From: Malus domestica
Lineage: Eukaryota; Streptophyta; Magnoliopsida; Rosales; Rosaceae
DNA: 64,000 bases
Assembly: GCF_042453785.1 (NCBI RefSeq)
Contig: NC_091671.1
Span: 40,938,501-41,002,500, forward strand
Reading direction: 5' to 3'
Below, one piece after another: positions 49,126 to 59,905 of this stretch (position 1 is the first letter of the stretch; every line of letters starts with the position of its first letter). The notes below the pieces were generated by a model. It ran no database searches. It had not been told where the DNA came from and saw only the letters and a list, made by a program, of their open reading frames with translations. Position numbers and translations under genes: made by a program.

Positions 49126-51252
49126 TGACGCACCCCAACCAGAATCGAGGCATGCTGGCCATCACGTGAGGGTGACGTAGTCATGAGCGCAGAATGAAAG
49201 TGATGGTGATATGAAAATGTGAGTAATTAAAAGCCGAAACTAACTAATTTACACTAGACAAGTATATAAGTGCGAGTGAAGGTACTTAAAGTGTGGTTAC
49301 ACATATTCAAAGTATAGGTAACCTAAGTGCAGTCCATCAGGCTAAGTATTAATTATATAGGACATGAAAGAAAGAAAGTTCCTACATTATTTGAAGTTTG
49401 TCAAAACCGCTGTAGAATCCTCATAAGCCACCAACATGAACGTCTAACTAGAACCTGGAGGGGCACAAAACAGAAAACGTGAGTGGGCAATAACAAAGTT
49501 TTTCAAACCATTTCATTCTCCGAAAATAATAATTCCTCACTGTAAAATCCGTATAATTTCCCAGAAAATAGTAATACATATGTATGTAGAATCATACTCA
49601 AGAGTAATGAAAACTGAGTATATGCCATATAAAGTATCTCAGCAATGAAATAAGTAAGCCAGGTGAAATAAATCAATATAAATGATATGTCAGCCGGAGT
49701 CACCTAACGTGACCTGTACGGCTGAACCTATAGCTCATTAAATATGCCTGCACACGAGTCGGAACCACCTATTATGGTTTGTACGATAGGGCTGGGTGTA
49801 ATTAAGTACCCTTAAGTGCTACGATCACGTGAAGGCTGTGCAAATAATCGCGAGTCACCTATGAGTCGGAACCACCTAATGTGGTCTGTACGACAAGGCT
49901 GTGCACCAAACTTGGATCCAAGGTAAGCGTGCGGTGCGGGAGGTGAACATCACGTGATTGACTGTGCCCTGGCCACGGGCGGGAGCACTAACATCGGGGT
50001 GCAGGATAATGAGCTCTAAATGCATCTACGTATAATCACAAACAATGCATCCACTTTCATCATTATATACTCACTTGAAGCTTACCTGGACGTCCGCAAC
50101 ATCAAGCAACAATATGCATATCTATACTAATGTATACCCTAAAGCATAATGCAATTGACATGGCATTTAAAACGTAAATCCATTTAAAACAATTTTTGGG
50201 AAAATGTAAAGTATATATATGTATATAGAAAACCAAAAGCCCATTCACTAATATGTAGCAGGGTTGTAATCCCCGAGTCTCGCCTGGCTACGCTTGTCCT
50301 CTGGAAACGTCTCACCTGACGCCGTTAGTATATTCCATCAAAGTTGACGAAATATTCTTCTTTCTCCTCCGTTGGTTGGCCAGATTCCGGCACTAATGCC
50401 GTTGCGTCGCCGGTTTCTATTTGAAGTCCTAAAACCGACTAAAAATGGTAGGAAAAAACCTTCGAAACCTTCGGCTAAACCTGCAACTCGGTGAATCCCT
50501 TTATCCCGACGTTTTATCCACTCCCAAACTAACCTAGGGTCTTTTTAGAGTTGATTAGGACCCTTTTAGAACCTTAAAACCTTGTAGAACTTCGGCGATC
50601 ATGTCGGAGTAAACTTCCACCTCGCTGGAGCTCGTGTGTTCTCAGGTTTTTGAAGTCCTTTCTTCGAACCAATGGTACCACCAAGCTTATGAAGTCGAGA
50701 GAAGGGTGATGGTAACCTCAGTGGGTTCGATCCGTGACGTTTTGATAGTGTTTGAAGGTTAGAAAGCTCGAGTCGTACAGACGATAGAAAATTCGAGAGA
50801 AATGGTGAGGGTGAGAGTTACGTATGTGTGTGTGTGGGTGTGTCAGTGTAGGTTACGGGATTGGGCAACATAAAAGGATCATAAGCCCTGATTGGGCTAT
50901 GTGATTTAGGGCCTAACAATTGGTCCAAAAGAAATAAAACAAGCCTAAAAATTCTAATTGGGTCCAAGGTTGTAGGAAAAGAAGATAATTGGTGGATAGG
51001 TTATGGACAACCCAAAATTATAACTCTACCCAATTACACCTATTCATTCGTAACTTCCTCATCACAACTCCAATTCGAGCCTAACTCGTGTCAACATTTT
51101 CATGATGTCACGTATAATTTAATCACGTCAGCTGGAAAAATAATTTAAAACTATAAACGTACATCCACGTCACTAAGCCTCGAGGGCATTACCGTCACTT
51201 TACATACTCAGGGATAACATATATATACAATAAATTGGGACGGGTCGTTACA
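49126..51252. mobile_element. Solo LTR, 2127 bp, perfect 5-bp target duplication
   Basis: It starts TGACGCACCCCAACC and ends GGGACGGGTCGTTACA. AAGTG flanks it at 49121-49125 and 51253-51257. It contains the same TTGGATCCAAGG and ACGAGTCGGAACCACCTA-like blocks as the 10996-13413 LTR. There is no gag-pol region and no second LTR, so it is best explained by LTR-LTR recombination of a gypsy- or copia-type element. Confidence 0.85.
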
Positions 51253-51319
51253 AAGTGCGTACCAAAACTAGAAGAGAAGAGCTCAAGACTTCCAGGAATC
51301 CAAGTGGTGGTAGGAGGGA

Positions 51320-51730
51320 TTTTTTAAAAACTCCGACTCGGAATGTTTACTTGGACGCTTGGATCGAACTACGTTGACCGACATTTGAAGGATGACGAAG
51401 TCATAAAGTGATGATAATGCGGAAAGTGCTACTAATTTAAAACTTGAAGTAACTAATACTATTGTGCGCGTGCAAACAATGTTGAAATCTTATCGCACAA
51501 GTGATGTTAGAGCATAAATAAATTGTAATAAAAATAAAGTAAGAACATTTACATCGTAAGGAGAAGCCTCCTTCATGTCAACTTTTGCTATAAATTCTCA
51601 GTCACTAGAGCTTTGCCACTAAATTAAACAAAAGTGAGTGGATCTATAAAATAAAGTTTTGTAAAACGTTTTCAAAGAGTATAACCCTTCGATGTAAAAC
51701 AAGTATATAGCTTCCATAAAATACTACTTT
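51320..51730. mobile_element. Fragment of the same LTR family
   Basis: CCGACTCGGAATGTTTACTT, then GGATGACGAAGTCATAAAGT and AGTGATGTTAGAGCATAA, align with the left part of the 10996-13413 LTR. It begins only ~70 bp after the end of the complete 2.1 kb copy. The right end is not defined. Confidence 0.6.
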
Positions 51731-52059
51731 GAGATAACTGTTATACATGTACCCCATATGATCCGACTTACAATACATGCCGATTGCTATACAGTATTAC
51801 ATAGTACCCCACATGTTATCATACAAGTGAGGAAATTGATATTATTTATGCCTCTCTAATGGTATTATAACATGCAGAGTGTTGAAGAATATGATCTCAT
51901 ATCAGTTATATGACAGAGTAATATACAATTAATATATGAGCACTTCCACTCCTAACATGAGCGGTGCCCCTTGCGACAAAGCCTAATACCTAACAATAAG
52001 TAACATAAAGTACCTACTTAAATACCGGACAATTTAAAAAAAAAAAAAACTAATAAAAA

Positions 52060-52200
52060 AAGTTTGAAAACTTTGAATTTTAATGATAAAAAGTAAAATG
52101 AATAGTACCAGGATTGACTTTTTAGTGTAAAAATATGATTTTTCGTTAAAATGAACAGTACCATAAGCTTTTCGTTAAAATTCCCTTTAAAAAACTTTTG
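52060..52200. repeat. Short repeated-motif segment, probably a TE end
   Basis: GAATAGTACCAGGATTGACT and GAACAGTACCATAAGCTTTT lie close together with TTTTCGTTAAAA-like steps between. I associate this sequence with a very common apple repeat, but no full element is visible here. Confidence 0.4.
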
Positions 52201-52392
52201 GTGGTGATAGAACTAGAAGAAATAAATAAACACGTGTTGTATGAATGTTGTGATCATACATTAACATGGCCCAGTCACAACTCAGAAAACTTCTCTTCTC
52301 CTCTTCTCTTGTGTGCATTTATTAATCAAAATAAATATCATCATACGATTACTGATTTACAATACAGTAGTTCTACTCTACTCTACAAGCCA

Positions 52393-55300
52393 TTAACTGT
52401 CAACCAACAAACCCATTTTCCTTTTCTTGGAAGATTTGGTGCTGTTTTTGCTCCAACTACAGTTTGGACAAAACCAGTCATCCTCCGGAACACTTTCAAG
52501 CGGTGGATTGCAGCACTCGATATGAGTACCAATTCCACACCCCACGCTCCCAATTTCGTTGCCGCATATCAACATCACCTCTCCTCTCTCCCCACACCCA
52601 CACACCACGCAAGCTATATCACTACCATCGCTGCAACTAGAATCATCACCATCCTCACCTGTAAACGCTTCCTCCACCATGTCCTCCGCCCTGCTCTGTA
52701 CTCTCTCAAATGACTTCTCCGCCCACGCATTGGTGTTGTATAGCACGTGTCTGTCAAGCCGGTGCCCAGGTTTGCACACGTACTCAACCAAGTAATCGGC
52801 CACAACGCAGGGTATCTCATGCTTCAACAACTCTTGTACCCACATATCAGCACGGGGCATGCCTGGACTGACAATGGCATAGTCAACCCCCGACTTAAGG
52901 AAGCGGGTGTAAGGAGGAGAAGTCGCCAAAATTGTTCCATCACCAGCCTTCATGACACGCTTCAGAGTATCCTGTTTGAAGACAACTAGTGCACATTCTG
53001 GTTAACTCTCTAGTTGGCTTTCAATGGATTCCGAGTAATAACATCCCCCATAAGCATGAAAAAAAGAATTGGACTATTTGAGAAAGATATCTAATGTTCT
53101 TTAGCAAAAGATAAGGCATTATTTACATCAGAACAATGTAAAAAAAAAATCGAAATTAAAATTGGAAAAAATGACATACCAAAGGTGGTGCAATACATTC
53201 GCCATATATGATAATGCGCATTCCGTGGAAAGCACCATGGCCTGTTCTCTCTCTCAAGAGCCGCCACTTCCTTGGGGCCTCCAAATTGATGGTACCATCT
53301 TCACCAAGGCCATTCTTGTACCATTCATAAGGTTCTTCTTCCAAAAACCTTCCTTCCTTATCACTAGCTTCCAGATAATCACTCTTAAGAATCCACCTGC
53401 ACTCAACGTACGTAGAATACATTATAGCATCCATTTGCACTGTGAAAATTCAATTAGCTGATCCCAAGAATCCTAGGATAAAGGCACACTAATGAGATAA
53501 CAATAACATACATACCTTCCAGACGCTACAGCTGCGAAAAACTTCTCTGTCCTGCCAACTCGATCTGGAGAGATGAAGTGCGTTGCCTGGTAAGACCAGT
53601 GATGAGAATCCCGGCAACATTTTGCTTTCAAACGCTTGATAACTTTCTGAAACTCCTTTCTTTGAAATCGGTGCCCACTCAGAATAAACCTTACAGGTTC
53701 AATTTTAACTTTGCTTGGAGCCTTCCCTTCAGGTGTTGAAGGATTGTCACTTCTCTCCACAGATGTTTGAATTATCTTCAACGGAGTTGTATCAGATTTA
53801 GCTGTTGATTTTTCTGCCTGCTGTTTGGACTTGCTTACAGTTTGATCTCCACCAACAGTTGGCCTGTTCTCCTTCATTTCGGAAGAATCCTCTAACTTAT
53901 TTTGGGGCACAACACGGCACTCAGATTTGCCTACTAAACCTGCACATCTTTTTTCTTGTTTCTTTTCTGTCACCACAGTGTTATCATTCCTAGTATTTTC
54001 CTCAGAGACAACTTTGTTAGGTTTTTGGGAGCAGCCTCTCCATAAATGGGGGTAAGGCTAGCCGACATTCACCTCTCCCAGACCCTGCGTAAAGCAGGAG
54101 CCTTGTGCACTGGGTACGACGACAACTTTGTTAGGTTTCACAACATCCGTGACAGGGGGAACAGTTTTCAGCTTGGTTTTACCCAAAGCAAGCTTTTTCC
54201 CTTGTTTCTTCTTTCCCTTGACAGCATTTCCGTTTGCAGTTGACTCAACTAGCAGATAAATGTTGTCAGAACCTGACTTGACCATTACATCACAAGGAGC
54301 ACAGGCATCAGAGTGATCCTGTAGGTGCTGCTCCTGTCCTGACCTATCATCCATGGTGACACATTTATTTGTTGCCTGGGCCACCATAACCAGCTTCATG
54401 AAGTACATTCTCCAATTTATGTTCATGTTCTTCCACCGGAGCCTAGTTTCATCATCCATAGATTCACAGTTTTTCTCAGCAACATCTGCAGACATGTTAA
54501 CATCTTTTCCCTCCACCTTGTTTGGGGGTTCAAAATTAACATCTGAGCAGAGCACACCAAGCTTCGTGGGATCAGGGGATTTTTCATGATCCCCTGCATT
54601 GAAAATAATTGCGGTATCATTTAAGGAGGCATCTTTATATAAGTGCACAGACCCCTTTTGGTTAGCAGAAACTAACTTAGGCCAAGAACCTAGAGTCTTC
54701 TTGGACTTCACCTTCTGCTTAAGATGTTTTGTTACCAAGTCATTATTTCTCTCTTTAAGCAAGTTCAGACTAGCAGGGTCGTTGGCTGATTTTGCAGTTC
54801 CACCGTTTTGGTGACCGCAGTTGTAGACTTTTCCTCAGCAGAATCTACAATGCCAGGCTTGCTGGATAAGCTGGATTTTCTTAATCTTCGAAAAGTGGTT
54901 GGAGATGATTTCGTGTTTGCATTTACATCTTTCCCCATGTTTGAGATCACAGTGGCAGAGAAAGTCAAAGCAATTGAAATTCCTGCAACATTCAAATTGC
55001 CAGTTTTATCCAGAGAGTGGTCATCTTTTGCAACGATATAATGGCTAGTAGTCTCCATGAACCATCAATCAAAGATGTAGGCTTTACTTTTGGAGATCTA
55101 ATACTAGATGAAGGACTATGCATGCTACCTGATTTTGCACCCGGATTCATCTTCTGTGATTTGGAGCTAGTATAAGAGAGATCCATCACCCTTTTCCGAG
55201 GAAATATACCACTTGACTCTTCTCTGTTCTGTAAATTAGTATCTTTTAAAGGGACTTCAACACAATTGGAGTCAAATTTTTCATCTGCTTGATCTGCTTT

Positions 55301-57413
55301 CAAAGTATAAGAGGCCAAATCATCATTGGCATTTAATTTGCGAATAGGTACTTTAGAAGACACACTACCACCGCCTGATTTATTTCCCATGTGTAATGGA
55401 AGTGTTGGCCTCCATGAGGTTTGCCTTGAGTAGCTTAATTTCCCAGCCAAGTGAGAAGCCCTTTCAGCAGAACCACAATTAATTATGAAATCATCTCTCA
55501 CCTTAGGATCAGGGGTTCCGTGATGTTGATCATTTAGGTCACGGCCACTAGCAGCCCTCAACTGGCATGCATCCTGACATCTTAATCCCTTGGAAACATA
55601 AGAATTAGAAACGCTTGAGGCTTGATCCAATTTATTCTCATTCCGAGGAATTGATAAGTTGCCAATGGCATTATTAAAAACCAAGGGAACATTAGGCATC
55701 TCTCCTTCTGGTGTAGGCAATCTAGGTGTTGTTGGTGAGCCAGCTTTTATATTGTGAGGACTCTTATACATGCTTCTCAGTGTTCTCACCCCAGCTTGCT
55801 TCACAAATGTGTTTTCAGCCTCATCTTCTGAATCTCTAGCCTCAGCCTCCATCATCTCCAGTTCATACCCACTGTTGAGAGAGTGAGAGATCAGCATATA
55901 AATTTGCAGGTCTATACAGAAAAATATAGTTCAAAAGTTCACACGCAACCAACTCACCTAGTGTTGTAAGTATCTTCTGGAAGAAGTTGCCAATCCCTTA
56001 AGCTGAAGCATGTAAAAAGGAGCTTAGACGGAAACAAATAAACAATTCATAGGGATGGAAAGCTTCTTTTCTTTTGTTTCAACAATCTGAATAGATGCCA
56101 AATAATATCAGAATTTCAAAACATAAGAGAGTGAACAGAACATGAACTCACCAATCTTCCAACCAATGATACACCAGCTTCATCTTTGGGATTTTCTTGG
56201 CAAGTTCGTACTTCTCCCCTGACAATATAAAAATAATTTGTTTCGTAACTTTCAATACAAAAGTCAAAGAGCTAAAGAAGAATGCATAACAGATAATGGA
56301 TAAAATGCAAATCCTCAAATTTGTAGCACACGAGATGGGTGACTTTGTTTGCCACCAATGGCTTAGAAAACTTAGCACCCATTAACCCAACCATTGTCTG
56401 ATAAAGAAAACAGAAACAAATCACAAGACAGGCACTCATGAAACAAATCTCCAGTCTCCAGTAGGGCCTATATCAGAAGCATTGCAAAAAACTAGAAATG
56501 CGTACCATAATGTCATCTCTATCTTGTCGTTGATATCCAGTCAAGCATACAATAAGTCCCTTGGCATCCGGAATACCATTCAAATCTCTAAGAGGTCTGT
56601 ATATAATCTGTGCAAAAGGATAATATTAATACAGAACAGTACTTGCAGACTCAAAGGTTCTTTAAACTATGGCAGCTCGAGTTTTCACATAAAGATTCAG
56701 TGAAATTTGGAACTTTGTAACTGTGCATTATTATGTATTAAATAAATGAATAAATGGAAAACTTCACTGGGAATGAGGACATGTTCAAGAAGCTTGATCC
56801 CAAAACAAAAGAAAGGAGCAGAACTGGAAAATGAAAAGACAAGTAAGACTGAGAAATAAGGGAAACAAAACTCACCGAAGCGGGATCAACGGGGAGTCCA
56901 ACATCAAAACTATGATGGACCCATAAAGCGGTGACGAGCGTCTTGGCGTCATTTCGAGCAGCAACACAAACGGGATCATCCTACACAATGTAGGAAAATG
57001 CGCATAATACAGCATTCTTTCACTAATTCTACAATAAACGCAGAAACGGACACATAGCATGAACGTCTTAAAGCGTCAAAACAGAAGCTTGAAGAAGAAA
57101 TTACAAGGAAAAATAGACTTACATACACAATTTTATCGACAATGACGTGGGTACAATTGGGGGAGTAGTGGGCAACATCCACTCCGCCGCAATCTACAAG
57201 CTTAGATCGAACCTGCGCGATTCATAAACACAAAACCAAACTAAGCAAGGCTACCACATTACACATGGAAATTTGAGATATTTGAAATTCCTTAGACTGA
57301 AGATACAAGGGGGAAGGAGGAAGGAGGACCTGGTGCTCGTCAAAGGTGTCAAATCCCAAGAGAAGGAAACGTACGCCGGCAAACGTCTCGGGCGTTGAAC
57401 CTCCCCCCGTCAT
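52393..57413 (-). pseudogene. BRCT + PHD-finger gene (At4g02110-like), apparently disrupted (10 exons)
   Basis: A nuclear-type protein whose BRCT domains bind phosphopeptides and whose PHD finger reads chromatin. Minus-strand exons: 57413-57330, 57212-57123, 56980-56876, 56607-56506, 56397-56313, 56218-56152, 56002-55958, 55871-53516, 53396-53180 and 52971-52393. The first BRCT starts FAGVRFLLLGFDTFDEHQ; the second covers LIVCLTGYQRQDRDDIM to HWLEDCLRDWQLLPED. A C-terminal BRCT-like part (VRFILSGHRFQRKEFQKVIK) precedes a C4HC3 PHD finger (CVVCGCGERGEVMLICGN ... FCPNC). Lesions: the donor after exon 5 is AT, exon 8 needs two frame changes (about 55060 and 54780), and a SINE-like insert adds an in-frame TAG at about 54058. 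Together they argue for a decaying copy. Assembly errors could explain one lesion, but hardly all four. Confidence 0.75.
54025..54120 (-). mobile_element. SINE-like insertion in exon 8 of the BRCT/PHD gene
   Basis: A 96-bp insert between two perfect 18-bp copies of GACAACTTTGTTAGGTTT (54007-54024 and 54121-54138). It contains AGGAGCCTTGTGCACTGGGT and CACCTCTCCCAGACCCTGCG, a conserved stretch I associate with the plant Au-type SINE. With the duplication it adds 114 bp (38 codons), so frame is kept, but the inserted piece brings a TAG into that frame. Confidence 0.78.
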
Positions 57414-58237
57414 TGAAATTTGAATCCTTTCAACTCTCTCGCTCTCTCAGTGTGAGTCTCGGCAGTTAAATAACTAAAGCCTGGACCCAAGATTCATCCA
57501 GTAATAAAACCCCAAAAGGAAAAGGAAGAAAGGCGCGATTCAAGGGGTGAGGCTGCAATGGCTTCTGCAATCTCATCTGCTTGCTTACAGCCTGAAACTT
57601 GTGGAGGAAGACTCAGAGACCGACTCACTGTTCCCCGGGGGGGGGAGAAAATGAAAATGAAAATGAAAATGAAAATTATTAATTATTTTTTTTATAATTA
57701 AAAAAGGGTGGGATATTTTTTTTTTTTTTTTTTTTTTTGAGAACTGATACTTCAATACCAGGATAAAGATGCCAAAAAGGACAAAGAGAGAGCCTACAAG
57801 GAGGCAATCAACCAAATTAAAGCAAAAACACCGAGTAGTGTAAGGGGATACAAGAAACCTTGCGGCACGACAGATGTTGAACCGTGTCACTGCCCATTAC
57901 CGCCAAGATTAATGGGCCATGAAGCCCATAAACCGGCCTAGAGTCGTTGACATTTATGACAAAATGGGCCTCTGGCTAAATGTTGGCGTAAAGTGAATCG
58001 TCAACGTTTCGATCAGATCAGATTGGTGAATCCAACGGTCAGCAATAAAACTAGCATGAATTGTGAGTGGAGAGTCAAGGACGGTGGGCGAATGAAAGAA
58101 GCAAAGCACCTACCTGCCATTTGCGACAATTCCAGAGAAGAAGAAAATAGTGAGAGAGTAGAGACTACTAGGCACAGACAGATTAGTGAGAGAGAAAGTG
58201 TGTAAGGCTTCAAGCTTCAATCGTTCAATCTCTTGCC
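57414..58237. other. Spacer between BRCT/PHD and DUF4149 genes
   Basis: It holds the divergent upstream regions of the two genes. An ATG at 57558 (+) starts MASAISSACLQPETC..., which looks like the beginning of a plastid transit peptide but runs into a G run and a (GAAAAT)n tract. It may be a broken first exon. A LINE tail follows. Confidence 0.45.
57720..57890 (-). mobile_element. 5'-truncated LINE tail (second copy)
   Basis: Read on the minus strand it goes ...GATTGCCTCCTTGTAGGCTC ... GTATCAGTTCTC-poly(A), the same layout as the GH3 intron copy at 25853-26057. A poly(T) tract (about 57716-57738) is its tail on the plus strand. I could not find its target duplication. Confidence 0.6.
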
Positions 58238-59164
58238 ATGGCTTGGTTGACGCGATTCCTAGCAGCCGTGGCTTTCTTGGCCATCGGAGTGATATTCTCC
58301 CCGGAGACCTTTGGATCGAAATCGGACGGTCTGAAATCTCCCACCCTCTCCACCTACCTAAAGCTGGCTCATCTGCTCTGCTTCTCCACCGCATTCGGCG
58401 CCGCTCTCTGGGTCACCTTCATCGGCGGCATCATCATGTTCAAGTATTCATTTTTTATCTTCTCTTGAATTTCCATTTTTTGTCAGTAATTTTTTTATTT
58501 TGGTCAAAGGAGAAGAATAACAAAAATTTGAATGATTGATGAATTGGAAAATAGGAATCTTCCGCGGCATCAGTTCGGGAATCTTCAGAGCAAGATGTTT
58601 CCGGCTTATTTCACCATGGTTGGGATATGCCTTGCAGTATCAGCTGGGTCGTTTGGGTATTTGCATCCGTGGAGCTCTTCCTCTGTTACCGACAAGTACC
58701 AGCTCGGTTTTTTGCTCTCTTCCTTTGCTTTCAATCTCACCAATCTCTTCGTCTTCACTCCCATGACTATGGAGGTAATCGCCAGTTTGTGACTATGTCT
58801 GTCTGCGGATTAGGTAGATAAAACGTATCACAACTATGTCTCTGTGTTTATCTGGTTAAGTAGCTGACGCTCACAGTGTAGTTGTTGGTTTATTTGGACC
58901 ATAACATGCGCATGTCATCACTGTCTGTCATGGTGCCGGTGGGTGCAGATGATGAAGCAAAGGCATAAGGTGGAGAGGGAGCAGAACATTGGGGAAGAAG
59001 TTGGAGGGTCAAAGAATGTGCAAGTTGCAAAGGTAAACCCAAAACTGGCAGCCATGAATAAGAAGTTTGGTATGATTCACGGACTGTCATCTCTTGCCAA
59101 CATCTTGGCATTTGGCAGCCTTGCTATGCACTCGTGGTACTTGGCTGGTAAACTTGATCTGTAA
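58238..59164 (+). CDS. DUF4149/TMEM205-like multi-pass membrane protein (3 exons, 213 aa)
   Basis: An integral membrane protein of the DUF4149 (TMEM205-like) family; its function in plants is unproven. Exons are 58238-58443, 58555-58774 and 58949-59164, all GT-AG and in frame. Hydrophobic stretches: FLAAVAFLAIGVIF near the N-terminus (signal anchor or TM1), AHLLCFSTAFGAALWVTFIG (TM2), FTMVGICLAVSAGSFGYL (TM3), GFLLSSFAFNLTNLFVF (TM4), and GLSSLANILAFGSLAMHSWY near the C-terminus (TM5). A charged loop (MMKQRHKVEREQNIGEE) separates TM4 and TM5. The length is usual for plant members. Confidence 0.9.
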
Positions 59165-59905
59165 GAAAAGAAAACCCCAACTTCCCCTTCGCTATGTTGG
59201 TTTTCTTCTCGGTTTCAGAAAGTAAAACACTTACGATTCATGTTGGAAGCATATTGTGTTGTGCCATTGGCCATCGGAGATGTGAGTTTTCTATCCAAGA
59301 TGGTATATATGCTTTTGTTTTGGTAGGCAATTTTTGTTTGTGGGAATCTGATCGGAAATTTGTTCTGGCCGCCCACCGATGGTGTGGCATCTTTCAGTGA
59401 TGAATAGATGTTATGGCCATCGAAAATGTGTTCTTGCTGCGTATAGCATCTTTTAGTGATGAATAAATGTGACTGAGTCAATGTAGCACTGATTCCAAAT
59501 GGCTTTGTGATATTTTCCTTAGTGCGCATTCAAAGGATCTTGCAAAGAGTTAACCTCACGGTTTTCTGCCAATTTGGCAAATTTCTGAAAAAAAATATAA
59601 AAAAAATAAAAATCATAAAATGTACAAAACATGTCTGTTTCATTAACAAGAGATTCATAATAATTTCATCTTGTTTACATAGGAGTATCCAGCTCGACAT
59701 TCGTCAAGTCTGAGAAATGAGAATGGAACAAGAAACATCACCCTCACTCTGGATTTTGCTTTCTATTTCGAACAAGCAAACAAATTGAATAAAGAATCAT
59801 CTAATTGTTCGGCCACCCACCCACCACCCATAAAACGTGAAACGTAACGTGAATCGCCCGCCTCTCTGATGCCTCGTAACCTAATACTGCTAGGTTACTG
59901 CTTAG
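59165..59905. other. Spacer between two convergent genes
   Basis: The 3' UTRs of the DUF4149 gene (+) and the lipase gene (-) should both lie here. CAGTGATGAATA-like and TTTAGTGATGAATA motifs repeat near 59395 and 59455. Nothing else recognised. Confidence 0.5.

Noticed and set aside
48880-49165. Minus-strand frame with a long Arg-Glu repeat
   Set aside because: It is a translation of the (CT)37 microsatellite and has no other protein features.
56148-56378. Continuous minus-strand frame through BRCT/PHD intron 5 reading ...LSGEKYELAKK
   Set aside because: The upstream half is in the wrong frame for exon 5 and encodes hydrophobic intron sequence; it does not rescue the missing donor.
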